A DNA stretch of 64,000 bases from Thermus igniterrae ATCC 700962 (GCF_000376265.1 NZ_AQWU01000072.1:24136-88135); one strand, 5' to 3'; counted from the first letter of the stretch, positions 1 to 12,711 are shown. Numbers and translations: made by a program. The notes: a model not told the origin generated them from the sequence alone.

Positions 1-795
1 GCCCAGGAGGAGGCCCGGGCGGCCTTCGGCAACCCCGCTGTCTACCTGGAGAAGTACATTGAGGAGCCCAAGCACATTGAGATCCAGGTCCTGGGGGATG
101 GGGAGAACGTGGTCCACCTCTGGGAGCGGGACTGCTCCATCCAGCGCCGCCACCAGAAGCTCCTGGAGGAGGCCCCCAGCGTCCTGCCCTACGAGACCCG
201 CAGGGCCATCGCCGAGGCGGCGGCCCGCCTGGCCCGGCACGTGGGCTACGTCTCCGCTGGCACCCTGGAGTTCTTGGTGGACAAGGAGGGGAACTTCTAC
301 TTCATAGAGATGAACACCCGCATCCAGGTGGAGCACCCCATCACCGAGCTCATCACCGGCATTGACCTGGTGCAGGCCCAGTTCCGCATCGCCCAGGGGG
401 AAAAGCTTTGGCTCCGCCAGGAGGACATAGAGGTGCGGGGGCACGCCATAGAGGTGCGCATCAACGCCGAGGACCCCGAGAAGGGCTTTAGACCCTCCAT
501 CGGCAAGGTGGAGACCCTGCTCTTCCCCGGGGGGCCCGGCATCCGCGTGGACAGCCACCTCTATGCGGGCTACCAGATCCCCCCTCACTACGACAGCCTC
601 ATCGCCAAGATCATCGCCTGGGCCCCTACCCGGGAGGAGGCCATCCGCCGCATGGAAAGGGCCTTGGCCGAAACGGTCATCGAGGGTCCCGGCCTCAAGA
701 CCACCATTCCCTTCCACCAGAAGGTGCTGCAGAACGCCTTCTTCCGCCGAGGGGCGGTCTACACCAACTTCGTGGCCCGGCGGATGGAGATGTAG
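1..795 (+). CDS. accC: Acetyl-CoA carboxylase, biotin carboxylase subunit (5' end outside window)
   Basis: The reading frame is open from base 1, so the start lies upstream. The 264 residues present are the C-terminal part of a protein usually near 445 residues. It carboxylates biotin on the carrier protein using ATP and bicarbonate, the first step of fatty-acid synthesis, in the cytosol. Visible ATP-grasp signatures are EKYIEEPKHIEIQVLGD, ERDCSIQRRHQK and FIEMNTRIQVEHPITE, the last carrying the catalytic Glu-Asn-Arg cluster, followed by the C-terminal RINAEDP segment. It leads a same-strand series (Asp23-like, nusB, folD). Pyruvate or propionyl-CoA carboxylase subunits share this fold, but the C-terminus stops where stand-alone AccC stops. 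Confidence 0.96.
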   Translation, partial: AQEEARAAFGNPAVYLEKYIEEPKHIEIQVLGDGENVVHLWERDCSIQRRHQKLLEEAPSVLPYETRRAIAEAAARLARHVGYVSAGTLEFLVDKEGNFYFIEMNTRIQVEHPITELITGIDLVQAQFRIAQGEKLWLRQEDIEVRGHAIEVRINAEDPEKGFRPSIGKVETLLFPGGPGIRVDSHLYAGYQIPPHYDSLIAKIIAWAPTREEAIRRMERALAETVIEGPGLKTTIPFHQKVLQNAFFRRGAVYTNFVARRMEM

Positions 796-798
796 ACT
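793..798 (+). promoter_or_regulatory. Candidate leaderless -10 box for the Asp23-like gene
   Basis: TAGACT lies exactly 6 nt before the GTG at 805, the spacing seen at many other starts here. It overlaps the accC stop codon TAG, so part of the match is forced and chance is possible. If real it is an internal promoter inside the acc operon. Confidence 0.35.
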
Positions 799-804
799 GG
801 GCGT

Positions 805-1137
805 GTGATGGTGGACTACGAGATCAGCGACCATGCCCTCGAGGGCCTGGTGCTCCACGCCCTGGCGGGCCTCGAGGGGGTGCGGCTCCTGGAGGTGGCC
901 CCCCGCTCCCTGGGGGAGGTCTTCCGCCGCATGAAGCCCGTGCGGGTGGAGCGCTCCCCCGAGGGGCTTTCCGTGGACCTGGTGGTCTCCGTGGACTACG
1001 GGGTGGTCATCCCCGAGCTGGCCCAGGAGGTGCAGAAGGCGGTGGCCGAGGCCCTCTACCTGGCCACGGGGGAGAAGGTGAGGGCGGTGAACCTCACCGT
1101 GGCCCAGGTGGAGTACCGCAAGGAGGCCCATGCTTAG
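805..1137 (+). CDS. Asp23/Gls24 (DUF322) family protein, YqhY-like
   Basis: A 110-residue cytosolic protein of the alkaline-shock Asp23/Gls24 family. The start YEISDHALEGLVLHALAGLEGVRLLEV, a central VDLVVSVDYGVVIPELAQEVQKAV and the end VRAVNLTVAQVEY are typical. In Firmicutes the YqhY member of this family sits between accC and nusB and is linked to acetyl-CoA carboxylase homeostasis; that role is inferred here from gene order only. GTG 805 and ATG 808 are adjacent; GTG is preferred because a TAGACT box lies 6 nt upstream. The end overlaps nusB by 8 bases, implying translational coupling. Confidence 0.85.
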   Translation: MMVDYEISDHALEGLVLHALAGLEGVRLLEVAPRSLGEVFRRMKPVRVERSPEGLSVDLVVSVDYGVVIPELAQEVQKAVAEALYLATGEKVRAVNLTVAQVEYRKEAHA

Positions 1138-1585
1138 GCGGGCGCGGGAGCTGGCCATGCGGGCCCTCTTCGCCCACACCCAGGGCGGGGTGGAGCTGGA
1201 GGAGGCCTTCCGCCATGCCCTGGAGGAGATGGGTGGGGAGGACGACCCCTACGGGGACCCCCTGGACGAGGAGGGGGTGGCCTTCGCCCGAAGGCTACTC
1301 TCCGGGTACCGGGCCCACCGGGAGGAAGTGGACCGGGTGCTCAAGGAGACGGTGGAGGGCTGGGACTTCGCCCAGATGTCCAAGACCGACCTGGCCGTCC
1401 TGCGCCTGGCCGCCTACGAGATGCTCTATGAACCCACTCCCTTCGCCCCCCTCATCGAGGTGGCGGTGAAGATCGCCAACCGCTACGGGGGGGAGCACTC
1501 CGGCTCCTTCGTGAACGGGGTGCTGGGCCGCCTTTACCGGCGCATCCAGGAGGGCGAGCTTCAGGCCGTGCCCAAGGAGGACTGA
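1130..1585 (+). CDS. nusB: Transcription antitermination factor NusB
   Basis: A 151-residue all-helical RNA-binding protein. With NusE (S10) it binds boxA RNA in rRNA leaders and supports antitermination. The N-terminal RRARELAMRALFAHTQGG and the C-terminal FAPLIEVAVKIANRYGGEHSGSFVNGVLGRLYR are the classic NusB signatures, and the length is normal. The ATG at 1130 lies inside the end of the Asp23-like gene and the stop abuts folD, so these genes are co-transcribed. Confidence 0.95.
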   Translation: MLRRARELAMRALFAHTQGGVELEEAFRHALEEMGGEDDPYGDPLDEEGVAFARRLLSGYRAHREEVDRVLKETVEGWDFAQMSKTDLAVLRLAAYEMLYEPTPFAPLIEVAVKIANRYGGEHSGSFVNGVLGRLYRRIQEGELQAVPKED

Positions 1586-1586
1586 G

Positions 1587-2438
1587 ATGACCCTGGCCCG
1601 AACCCTTTCCGGCCATCAGGTGGCGGAGGCCCTTTACCAGGAGCTCCGCCAGACCCTGAAGACCCTGCCCTTCACCCCTTCCCTCCGGGTGATCCGCCTG
1701 GGGGAGGACCCGGCCTCCGTCTCCTACGTGCGCCTCAAGGACAGGCGCGCCCGGGAGCTTGGGCTTTTGAGCCAGGTGGAGGTCTACCCGGAGGATACCC
1801 CGGAGGAGGCCCTTCTGGAGCGGATTGGGGAGCTTAACCGCGACCCCCATGTGGACGGCATCCTGGTCCAGCTTCCCCTTCCCCGGCACATCCGTACGGA
1901 ACGGGTCCTCGAGGCCATCGCCCCCGAGAAGGACGTGGACGGCTTCCACCCGGTCAACGTGGGCCGGCTCTGGAGCGGGGGGGAGGGGCTTTTCCCCTGC
2001 ACCCCCTTGGGCATCCTCCGCCTCCTCCAGCACTACGGGGTGGCCCTCAGGGGCAAGGAGGTGGTGGTGCTGGGCCGCTCCAACATCGTGGGCAAGCCCC
2101 TAGCTGGTCTTCTCCTCCGCGAGGACGCCACGGTGACCGTGGCCCACTCCCGCACCCAGGACCTCCCCGCCCTCACCCGCCGGGCCGAGGTGCTGGTGGT
2201 GGCCGTGGGCCGGCCCCACCTGGTGCGCAAGGACTGGGTCCGTCCCGGGGCGGTGGTGGTGGACGTGGGGGTGAACCGGGTGGAGGGGAAGCTCCTTGGG
2301 GACGTCCACCCTGAGGTAGCCGAGGTGGCGGGGGCCCTCACCCCTGTGCCCGGGGGTGTGGGGCCCATGACCGTGGCCATGCTCATGGCCAACACCGTGA
2401 AGGCGGCCCTTCTCAGGCGGCATGGAGCTCCTCGCTAA
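1587..2438 (+). CDS. folD: Bifunctional methylenetetrahydrofolate dehydrogenase / methenyl-THF cyclohydrolase
   Basis: A 283-residue cytosolic enzyme that interconverts 5,10-methylene-, methenyl- and 10-formyl-tetrahydrofolate with NADP+, supplying one-carbon units for purines (purH lies at 27 kb). Signatures seen are SVSYVRLKDRRARELG (catalytic Lys), DGILVQLPLPRH, EKDVDGFHPVNVG, VVLGRSNIVGKPLA (dinucleotide site) and the C-terminal TPVPGGVGPMTVAMLMANT. One base separates it from nusB. Its last 17 bases overlap the next gene. Confidence 0.97.
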   Translation: MTLARTLSGHQVAEALYQELRQTLKTLPFTPSLRVIRLGEDPASVSYVRLKDRRARELGLLSQVEVYPEDTPEEALLERIGELNRDPHVDGILVQLPLPRHIRTERVLEAIAPEKDVDGFHPVNVGRLWSGGEGLFPCTPLGILRLLQHYGVALRGKEVVVLGRSNIVGKPLAGLLLREDATVTVAHSRTQDLPALTRRAEVLVVAVGRPHLVRKDWVRPGAVVVDVGVNRVEGKLLGDVHPEVAEVAGALTPVPGGVGPMTVAMLMANTVKAALLRRHGAPR

Positions 2439-2877
2439 CCAGGTCTTCTGGACCGCCCTCTTGGCCAACCTTCTGGCCCAGACCCTGAAGCTTTTCATCT
2501 ACTACGTGCTGGAGGGCCGCTTCCAGTGGGAGCGCTTTCTGGAGACCGGGGGGATGCCCAGCTCCCACTCGGCCACGGTGAGTGCCTTGGCCATAGGGGT
2601 AGGGCTTCAGGAGGGCTTTGGCAGCACCCTCTTCGCCGTGGCCGCCGTCTTCGCCCTCATCGTCATGTACGACGCCACGGGCATCCGCCGGGCGGCAGGC
2701 CTCCACGCCCAGCTCCTCAACCAGCTGGTGCAGGAATTGCAGAAGGTGCTGGAAAAAGGCCCTGCCCCCGAGCCCCTGAAGGAGCTTTTAGGCCACACCT
2801 ACCTGGAGGTCCTGGTGGGGGCCCTGTTGGGGGCGGCGGTGGCCCTCCTAAGCTTTTACCTCTTCCCCGCCCAGTAG
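2422..2877 (+). CDS. Divergent PAP2 family (DUF212) membrane protein
   Basis: A 151-residue protein with about four hydrophobic segments. The motif FLETGGMPSSHSATVSALA matches the GGMPSSHS phosphatase-like box of DUF212, and YDATGIRRAAGLHAQLLNQL is the second conserved block. Lipid-phosphate phosphatase activity is plausible from the PAP2 likeness but is not established for this family. The start overlaps folD by 17 bases. The 3' end overlaps the convergent small membrane gene by about 22 bases. Confidence 0.85.
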   Translation: MELLANQVFWTALLANLLAQTLKLFIYYVLEGRFQWERFLETGGMPSSHSATVSALAIGVGLQEGFGSTLFAVAAVFALIVMYDATGIRRAAGLHAQLLNQLVQELQKVLEKGPAPEPLKELLGHTYLEVLVGALLGAAVALLSFYLFPAQ

Positions 2878-3056
2878 AAGGCCAGGGTCTGGCCCAGGAG
2901 GAAGACCAGAAGCCCCAGCACCGGGGAGAGAAAAAAGACGAAGAAGCTCAGGAAGAGTACCCCCAAAAGGGGCAACAGGGGCTTTCGGAAGCGGTGGAAG
3001 ACGAGGAGGTTCAAAAGGCTGAAAAGCAAGAGGGTGGCCAAGGCCGCGGTTTCCAC
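2856..3056 (-). CDS. Small membrane protein, function unknown
   Basis: A 66-residue protein starting at GTG 3056. It is almost wholly hydrophobic, with about three short membrane segments separated by the basic stretch FHRFRKP and ending WAGKR. A TACAAT box on the minus strand (3065-3070) lies 8 nt before the start. It is convergent with and slightly overlaps the DUF212 gene. I recognise no family. The hydrophobic pattern with a basic loop makes it more credible than a random GC-rich frame. Confidence 0.5.
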   Translation of the reverse strand: METAALATLLLFSLLNLLVFHRFRKPLLPLLGVLFLSFFVFFLSPVLGLLVFLLGQTLAFYWAGKR

Positions 3057-3075
3057 AGCGCCCCATTGTACGCTC

Positions 3076-3109
3076 TTGCCAGGCCTGGGGGATGGGGTAA
3101 ACTTTTACC
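3076..3109 (+). promoter_or_regulatory. Promoter with overlapping palindrome upstream of the membrane Fe-S protein
   Basis: TTGCCA (3076-3081) and TAAACT (3098-3103) are 16 nt apart. The -10 lies within a perfect inverted repeat GGTAAA-CT-TTTACC (3096-3109), a candidate operator. The mRNA would have a short leader with the AAGGAGG ribosome site at 3116-3122 ahead of ATG 3131. The divergent small membrane gene starts at 3056, so its promoter shares this region. Confidence 0.5.
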
Positions 3110-3130
3110 GAGTATAAGGAGGGTGCACCC

Positions 3131-5109
<1,979 letters not shown>

Positions 5110-5113
<4 letters not shown>

Positions 5114-5652
5114 GCCGGAGGCTTCTGGTAGACGGCGAAAGCTCTGTACCCTTCCCAATCCCCCTCGCCGAAGGCGCGCAGGCGGAAGCCAGGGGGAGGG
5201 GTTAGGAGCTCATAGGGTTCCCAGTAGAAGGGGCTTTCCCCTCTACCCCGGCGGAGGGCTTCCTTGCGGGTAAACCCCTCCACCAAGAGGAGCCCCTGGG
5301 GGAGGAGAAGGGGCCCAAGGGCCAGGAGGAGGGGCCGGTTCACGTAGTAGCTCATCACCACCCCGGCGAAGGGGCCTGGGGGCAGGCGCCGGAGGGCGTC
5401 CCCTTCTTCCAGGTCCAGGGCCACCAGGCTGAGGCCAGGGGTGCCGGCAAGGCGCCTTAGGGCTTCCTGGCTCCTTTCCACCAGGACCACGGGGTGGCCC
5501 CGCTGGAGGAAGTAGCGGGCGTTGCGCCCCAGGCCCCCGGCCAGGTCCAGCACCGGCCCCGGGGGCAGGAAGGGCCCGTAGGCCCGCACCACCAGGGCGG
5601 GAGGGCGGACCTCGGGGTGCTTTTGGTAGTGGGCGTCCCAGTCCCTAGGCAT
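5110..5652 (-). CDS. Class I SAM-dependent methyltransferase
   Basis: A 180-residue protein of the TehB/UbiE-like fold. It opens with RDWDAHYQKHPE, followed by the SAM-binding glycine loop VLDLAGGLGRNARYFLQRG, the acidic VVLVERS after strand 2 and VALDLEEG after strand 3. LLVEGFTRKE near the end is common in TehB-like enzymes. The substrate cannot be told. It is the last gene of an esterase-terC-methyltransferase operon, with its start overlapping the terC end by 8 bases. Confidence 0.8.
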
Positions 5653-6315
5653 CCCGGCGCAGGGCCAGGAGGCTGCCCCCCGCCAGGATGAGGAGGGTGC
5701 CCCCCCAGAAGACGGCCTTGGGGAGCTCCAGGGCCAGCTCGGCCCGGGCCAGGAGGTGGGCCAGGGTGCTCTCCCCCTGGAGCATGAGCTTCACCCCGGC
5801 CCAGCCCACCAGGGCGTAGGCCACCTGCTCCAGCCTGGGGTAGCGTTCCAAAACCCTCACCACCCAGCTGGCTGCCAGGCGGATGAAGAGGATACCCAGG
5901 GCCACCCCCAGGAAGACCAGGGCCAGCTCCCGGGAGAAGGCCACCACCGCCAGGATGGAGTCCAGGGCGAAGGCTAGGTCCACCAGGTTGATGAGGAGGA
6001 CCACCCGGAGGAAGTTCTGGGCGGTCTCCTGGGGGAGGGGCTCGGCCTCCTTGGAACCGCGGAAGTGCTGGACCATGAGGTGGAGGAGGTAGAGCCCGCC
6101 CAGCACCTGGACCCACCAGAGCTGGACGATGTAGACGGCAAGGAGGAGGACAAGGCCCCGCAGGACGTAGGCCCCCAGGATGCCGTAGAGGAGGGCCTTC
6201 CGCCTCAGGTCCGGGGGCAGGGGCCTCACCATCACCGCCAGGACCAGGGCGTTGTCCCCGGAGAGGAGGGCCTCGAGGGCCACCACGGAAAGGAGGACCA
6301 GGAGGGCTTCCGGGT

Positions 6316-6319
<4 letters not shown>
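5645..6319 (-). CDS. TerC family integral membrane protein
   Basis: A 224-residue membrane protein that starts MNPEALLVLLSVVALEALLSGDNALVLAVMV. The acidic-in-membrane motif LEALLSGDNALV and the later NLVDLAFALDSILAVVAFSRE are the TerC hallmarks, with about seven helices. TerC-type proteins have been linked to metal efflux, mainly Mn2+, and to metalation of exported proteins; the substrate here is inferred. ATG 6319 is chosen because it makes an ATGA overlap with the upstream gene. A longer frame reading upstream is antisense to the esterase. Confidence 0.9.
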
Positions 6320-8202
<1,883 letters not shown>

Positions 8203-8209
8203 GCCTCCT

Positions 8210-9067
8210 TCAGAGCTTCTCCAGCTCGGGGTAGAGGCGGAGGAGCTCCTCCTCGGTCAGGGCCTCCCCTTCCCGCTCTGGGGTCCAGGAGAGGTAGGCG
8301 GCGAGGAGGGTGAAGGGGCTGGACCCCGCCGCGTCCAGCAGGGCTGCTCGCGCGCCTTCCCGGGTGAGGGGCCGCCTTGGGGTGTGGGTCCGCCGCTCCG
8401 CCAGGAGGAGGCTCACCACCAGGTACCTGCCCCCCGGCTCCACCTGGGCTTGGTAATCGGCCAGCGCCTGCTTTTCCCCCTCAAAGTGGCGAAAGGTTTC
8501 CTGGTACTTGCTCCGCTCCTCCAGCATCCAGGCGTCGAACCGGGCCAGGACCTCCTCCTCGGAACCCGCCGCCACCTGGTAATCCCCAAAGCGCCAGGCG
8601 GGCTCCTCCCTGAGGAGCAAGAGGGCCGCCTCGTCCAGCAGGTCCGCGAGGCCCTTGGCGGAGGTGGTGTCCGCTTCCTCGGCCAGGCGCCTTAAGGTCC
8701 TTTGTACCAGGGGGCGGTGGAGAAGGGCCAGGCGCAGCCGGGCCACGCTAGCCGTAGGGCCATCAGGGTACGGCCCGTGGCTCCCCGCCTGCCTGAGGCC
8801 CCGCACCAGGTAAGCGGTCACCAGGACCAGGCCGAGGAAGACCAAAACGGGTAGAATGCCTAGGCTTCCCCCACCCCCTCCGGGATAGACCACCACCGGG
8901 CCTGGATAGGAGGGGTACGAGGGCGCCGGGGTGGGGAAAACGGGGGCGGGACCGGGGCTCATGGGGGGTGGGCTTGGACTGTACGGGCGCCCGCCCACCC
9001 CACCCCCGCTCTTCTGGGCCAGGGCCAGGCTGAGCCCCAGAAGGGCCAGGAGGAGGAGGCGGCGCAT
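8210..9067 (-). CDS. DUF1517-like membrane-anchored protein
   Basis: A 285-residue protein with a signal peptide (MRRLLLLALLGLSLALA), a Gly/Pro-rich linker KSGGGVGGRPYSPSPPP, a second membrane helix near residue 75 (LGILPVLVFLGLVLVTAYLV) and a roughly 190-residue alpha/beta cytosolic-type domain containing RYLVVSLLLAERRT. The layout and the KSGGxxGGR start resemble DUF1517 proteins of cyanobacteria and plastids; function is unknown. ATG 9067 is chosen over ATG 9079 because TATGCT (9075-9080, minus) lies 7 nt upstream of it and would include the earlier ATG. Confidence 0.65.
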   Translation of the reverse strand: MRRLLLLALLGLSLALAQKSGGGVGGRPYSPSPPPMSPGPAPVFPTPAPSYPSYPGPVVVYPGGGGGSLGILPVLVFLGLVLVTAYLVRGLRQAGSHGPYPDGPTASVARLRLALLHRPLVQRTLRRLAEEADTTSAKGLADLLDEAALLLLREEPAWRFGDYQVAAGSEEEVLARFDAWMLEERSKYQETFRHFEGEKQALADYQAQVEPGGRYLVVSLLLAERRTHTPRRPLTREGARAALLDAAGSSPFTLLAAYLSWTPEREGEALTEEELLRLYPELEKL

Positions 9068-9074
9068 GCCCCTA

Positions 9075-9080
9075 AGCATA
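9075..9080 (-). promoter_or_regulatory. Leaderless -10 box, DUF1517-like gene
   Basis: TATGCT reads on the minus strand 7 nt before ATG 9067. The match sets the start codon, since the alternative ATG at 9079 overlaps the box itself. Confidence 0.45.
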
Positions 9081-9136
9081 CGCCTGGGGCGGGACCCTTT
9101 GCGCTAAATGCCCTTTCGCAGTAAACTTGATAAAGG

Positions 9137-9142
9137 TAGGCT
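9137..9142 (+). promoter_or_regulatory. Leaderless -10 box upstream of lon
   Basis: TAGGCT is followed by a second TAGGCT and then ATG 9149, so the first copy lies 6 nt before that ATG. A TTGATA at 9127-9132 is too close to serve as its -35. Confidence 0.4.
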
Positions 9143-9148
9143 TAGGCT

Positions 9149-11602
9149 ATGGACGAACGCGAGAACAGGAGGGAAACCATGTTGCCAGAGACCTTGCCCG
9201 TCTGCCCCGTCCGGGGGTCGGTCATCTACCCCACCATGGTGATGCCCATTGACGCGGGCCGGCCCATCTCCATCCGGGCCATTGACGAGGCCCTGGCCCG
9301 GGAGCGGGTGCTCCTCATCGTGAGCCAGAAGGACAAGGAGGTGGAGGCCCCCAAGCCCTCCGACCTCTACGAGGTGGGCACCGCCTGCAACATCCTCAAG
9401 ATGCGCAAGAACCCCGACGGTTCCGTCCAGGTGCTGGTGCAGGCTTTTGCCCGGGTGCGCATCAAGGCCTGGCTGGACCGGGGGGACCACCTCGAGGCCC
9501 AGGGGGAGGTGCTGGCCGACGAGCCCGGGGAGCCCACCCTGGTGAAGGCCCTGGTGCGGGAGGTGAAGGACAAGTTCCAGGCCCTCCTCAAGGAGGGCAA
9601 GTACCTGGCCCCCGAGGTGGCCCAGTTCGTCCTCAACCTGGAAGACCCCTCCCAGCTGGCGGACTACATCGCCTTCCACATGGAATTCCGCCTCGAGGAC
9701 AAACAGCGGGTGCTGGAAACCGCCGAGGTGGCCGAGCGGCTCAAGCGGGTCCTGGTCCTCCTGGAGGCCGAGCTCCAGCTCATTGAGACCCAGCGGCGCA
9801 TCCAGCAACAGGTCAAGGAGGAGATTGACCGCAACCAGCGGGAGTACTTCCTCCGGGAGCAGATGAAGGCCATCCAGCGGGAGCTCCACGGGGAGGAGGG
9901 GGAGCAGGAGGTGGAGGAGTTCCGGAAGAAAGTGGAGGAACTCCAGCTTCCCCCCGTGGTACGCCAGGAGGTGGAACGGGAGCTCAACCGCTTCGCCCGC
10001 ATGCACCCCGACTCCGCCGAGGCCAGCGTCATCCGCACCTACCTGGACTGGATCGTCCACCTGCCCTGGAACCGGCGCACCGAGGACAACCTGGACCTCT
10101 CCCGGGCCAAGGAGATTCTGGAGCGGGACCACTACGGCTTGGAGAAGGTCAAGGACCGGGTGCTGGAGTTTTTGGCCGTGCGCAAGCTGAAGGCGGAGAA
10201 GGCCAAGCGGGGGGAGATCCCCGAGGAGGAGGTCAACAAGGGGCCCATCCTCCTCTTCGTGGGCCCGCCCGGGGTGGGGAAGACCTCCATCGCCAAGAGC
10301 ATCGCCGAGGCCCTGGGCCGCAAGTACGTGCGCATCTCCCTGGGGGGGGTGCGGGACGAGTCCGACATCCGGGGCCACCGCCGCACCTACATCGGGGCCA
10401 TGCCCGGCCGCATCATCCAGGGCCTGAGGCAGGCGGGTACCAAGAACCCCGTCTTCCTCCTGGACGAGGTGGACAAGCTGGGCATCTCCTACCAGGGGGA
10501 CCCGGCGGCGGCCCTTTTGGAGGTGCTGGACCCGGCCCAGAACAAGGAGTTCGTGGACCACTACCTGGGGGTGCCCTTTGACCTCTCCGAGGTGATGTTC
10601 ATCTGCACCGCCAACTTCCCCCAGAACATCCCCGCCCCCCTCTGGGACCGGATGGAGGCCATTGAGTTCACCAGCTACATTGAGCAGGAGAAGCTGGAAA
10701 TCGCCAAGCGCTACCTCCTCCCCCGGCAGCTTAAGGAGACGGGGCTTTCCGAGGGCCAGGTGGTGGTGACGGAGGCCGCCCTCATGCGCCTCATCACCCA
10801 CTACACCCGCGAGGCCGGGGTGCGGCAGCTGGAGCGGGAGATCGGTTCCCTGTTGCGCAAGGCGGCCCGGCAGATCCTGGAGGAGGGGAAGAAGCGGGTG
10901 CGCATCACGGAGAGGGACCTGGAGAAGTACCTGGGCCCACCCCGCTACCTGCCCGAGACCGAGGCCCGCGAGCCCCAGGTGGGGGTGGCCACGGGGATGT
11001 ACTACACCCCGGTGGGGGGGGACATCATGTTCGTGGAGGTCTCCGTCACCCCGGGCAAGGGGAACCTGATCCTCACCGGGCAGCTGGGGGACGTGATGAA
11101 GGAGTCGGCCCGCGCAGCCCTTTCCTACGCCAAGAAAAACGCCCAGCGCTTCGGCATCCCCCTGGAGCGCTTTGACCAGACCGACATCCACATCCACGTG
11201 CCCGCCGGGGCCATCCCCAAGGAAGGCCCCTCGGCGGGGGTGGCCATAGTGAGCGCCCTGGTCTCGGCCCTCACCGGGGTCCCCGTGCGCCACGACATCG
11301 CCATGACCGGAGAGATCACCCTCACCGGGCGGGTCCTGCCCATCGGGGGGGTGAAGGAAAAGGTCCTGGGGGCCCGGCGGGCGGGCATCCGCGAGGTGAT
11401 CCTGCCCAAGCAGAACGAGCCCGACCTCTCGGACATCCCCAGGCCCCTCCGCCAGAACATGACCTTCCACTTCGTGGAGGGGCTGGACGAGGTCCTGGAC
11501 CTGGCCCTGGTGGGGGGGGTGAAGGCCCTGGAGGCCCAGGCTCAAAAGGCCAGCAAGCGCCCCGGCAAGCGGGCCAGGAAGGAGCTGGTGGCCCACGCCT
11601 AG
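9149..11602 (+). CDS. lon: ATP-dependent protease Lon (La)
   Basis: An 817-residue cytosolic AAA+ serine protease of misfolded and regulatory proteins. The N-terminal substrate domain begins [19 protein letters not shown]. The ATPase has Walker [10 protein letters not shown] (about residue 372) and Walker [12 protein letters not shown]. The protease domain has the catalytic Ser in [20 protein letters not shown] (about 695) and the Lys in [10 protein letters not shown]. Two starts are possible. ATG 9149 sits at the leaderless distance from TAGGCT. ATG 9179 (807 residues) has a strong AGGAGGG 6 nt upstream, inside the longer frame. The stop abuts the convergent bshA stop. Confidence 0.97.
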   Translation: MDERENRRETMLPETLPVCPVRGSVIYPTMVMPIDAGRPISIRAIDEALARERVLLIVSQKDKEVEAPKPSDLYEVGTACNILKMRKNPDGSVQVLVQAFARVRIKAWLDRGDHLEAQGEVLADEPGEPTLVKALVREVKDKFQALLKEGKYLAPEVAQFVLNLEDPSQLADYIAFHMEFRLEDKQRVLETAEVAERLKRVLVLLEAELQLIETQRRIQQQVKEEIDRNQREYFLREQMKAIQRELHGEEGEQEVEEFRKKVEELQLPPVVRQEVERELNRFARMHPDSAEASVIRTYLDWIVHLPWNRRTEDNLDLSRAKEILERDHYGLEKVKDRVLEFLAVRKLKAEKAKRGEIPEEEVNKGPILLFVGPPGVGKTSIAKSIAEALGRKYVRISLGGVRDESDIRGHRRTYIGAMPGRIIQGLRQAGTKNPVFLLDEVDKLGISYQGDPAAALLEVLDPAQNKEFVDHYLGVPFDLSEVMFICTANFPQNIPAPLWDRMEAIEFTSYIEQEKLEIAKRYLLPRQLKETGLSEGQVVVTEAALMRLITHYTREAGVRQLEREIGSLLRKAARQILEEGKKRVRITERDLEKYLGPPRYLPETEAREPQVGVATGMYYTPVGGDIMFVEVSVTPGKGNLILTGQLGDVMKESARAALSYAKKNAQRFGIPLERFDQTDIHIHVPAGAIPKEGPSAGVAIVSALVSALTGVPVRHDIAMTGEITLTGRVLPIGGVKEKVLGARRAGIREVILPKQNEPDLSDIPRPLRQNMTFHFVEGLDEVLDLALVGGVKALEAQAQKASKRPGKRARKELVAHA

Positions 11603-12697
11603 CTACCCCAGGGCCCGGGCGTACACCTCCAGGTACTGCCGGGTGATCCTTTCCGGGTGGAACTGCTCCACCGCGTAGGCCCGGGCCCTCTGCCGCATCC
11701 GGGGTAGGTGGGGGCTGGCCAAGAGTTCCAGGACCGCCTCGGCATAGCCCTCCAGGTCTCCCAGCTCCACCAGCCGGCCCACCTCCGGGGTGATGAGCTC
11801 CGGGACCCCCCCCACGGCGGTGGCCACCACCGGCACCCCCGAGGCCAGGGCCTCGAGGGCCGCCTGGCCAAAGGACTCCTCCTCCGAGGCCAGCAGGAAG
11901 AGGTCCGCCGCCCCCAGGACCGCCTCGGGGTGGGGGGTGGGGGGGTGGAGGGTGACCCAGGGGGCCACCCCCAGCTCCTCCGCCACCCGCCGGGCCTCCC
12001 CTTCTTCGGGGCCCTTGCCCAGGAGGAGGAGCCTGGCCCGCACCTTCTTTCGCACCTTGGCGAAGGCCCGCACGATGTCGGGCACCCGCTTGATGGGGCG
12101 GAAGTTGGAGGCGTGCACCAAAAGCCACTCCCCTTCCTCCGCGTAAAGCCCCTTGCGCTCGGGACGGGGGCGGAAGCGTTCGGGGTCCACGGCGTTGTGG
12201 ATCACCACGGGCTCCACCCCAAAGGCCCGCCTGGCCTCCTGGGCCAGGGCCCGGCTCACCGCCGTGGTGGCCCGGGCCTCCTGGAGGGCCCTGCGGGTGG
12301 GCCCATGGAAGGCGGGGTCCATGCCCAGCACGGAGACGTCGGTGCCGTGGAGGGTGTGCACCAGGGGAAATTCCCTTCCGAAGGCCAGGTAGCTGGCGGC
12401 GGCATGGGGGATGGCGTAGTGGGTGTGGACCAGCTCCAGGCCAAGCCGCTTGGCCTCCCGCTCCAGGGTGCCCGCCAGGGAGAGGGTGTAGAGGGGTCCG
12501 GGGAAGACGGGGTAGTAGGGGAGGTCCACGGGCACGTAGACCACTGGGCTTTCCTTGGGCAGCCGGAAGGGCCTCTCCGTGGCGAAGAAGTAGACGGCGT
12601 GCCCCATCCGGCCCAGGCGGTCGGCCAGTTCCGCGGCCACGATGCCGCTTCCCCCCAGGCCGGGGTAGGCCACCATGCCGACCCTAAGCGGCGCCAC
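11603..12697 (-). CDS. bshA: N-acetyl-alpha-D-glucosaminyl L-malate synthase BshA
   Basis: A 364-residue GT4 retaining glycosyltransferase that joins UDP-GlcNAc to L-malate, the first step of bacillithiol synthesis, in the cytosol. The start RVGMVAYPGLGGSGIVAAELADRLGRMGH is distinctive of BshA. The C-terminal half has the GT4 donor site EESFGQAALEALASGVPVVATAVGGVPEL. GTG 12697 is the start. No bshB or bshC lies nearby. A 7-bp inverted repeat lies 15 bp upstream. Function is assigned by family; Thermus-type bacteria are known to make bacillithiol. Confidence 0.92.
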   Translation of the reverse strand: MAPLRVGMVAYPGLGGSGIVAAELADRLGRMGHAVYFFATERPFRLPKESPVVYVPVDLPYYPVFPGPLYTLSLAGTLEREAKRLGLELVHTHYAIPHAAASYLAFGREFPLVHTLHGTDVSVLGMDPAFHGPTRRALQEARATTAVSRALAQEARRAFGVEPVVIHNAVDPERFRPRPERKGLYAEEGEWLLVHASNFRPIKRVPDIVRAFAKVRKKVRARLLLLGKGPEEGEARRVAEELGVAPWVTLHPPTPHPEAVLGAADLFLLASEEESFGQAALEALASGVPVVATAVGGVPELITPEVGRLVELGDLEGYAEAVLELLASPHLPRMRQRARAYAVEQFHPERITRQYLEVYARALG

Positions 12698-12711
12698 CTT
12701 CCGAACCTGAC

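Noticed and set aside
9104..11596. An 830-codon open frame antisense to lon
   Set aside because: It is the mirror of codon bias in GC-rich DNA: low-complexity Leu/Gly/His-rich protein with no domain, fully covered by a certain gene on the other strand.
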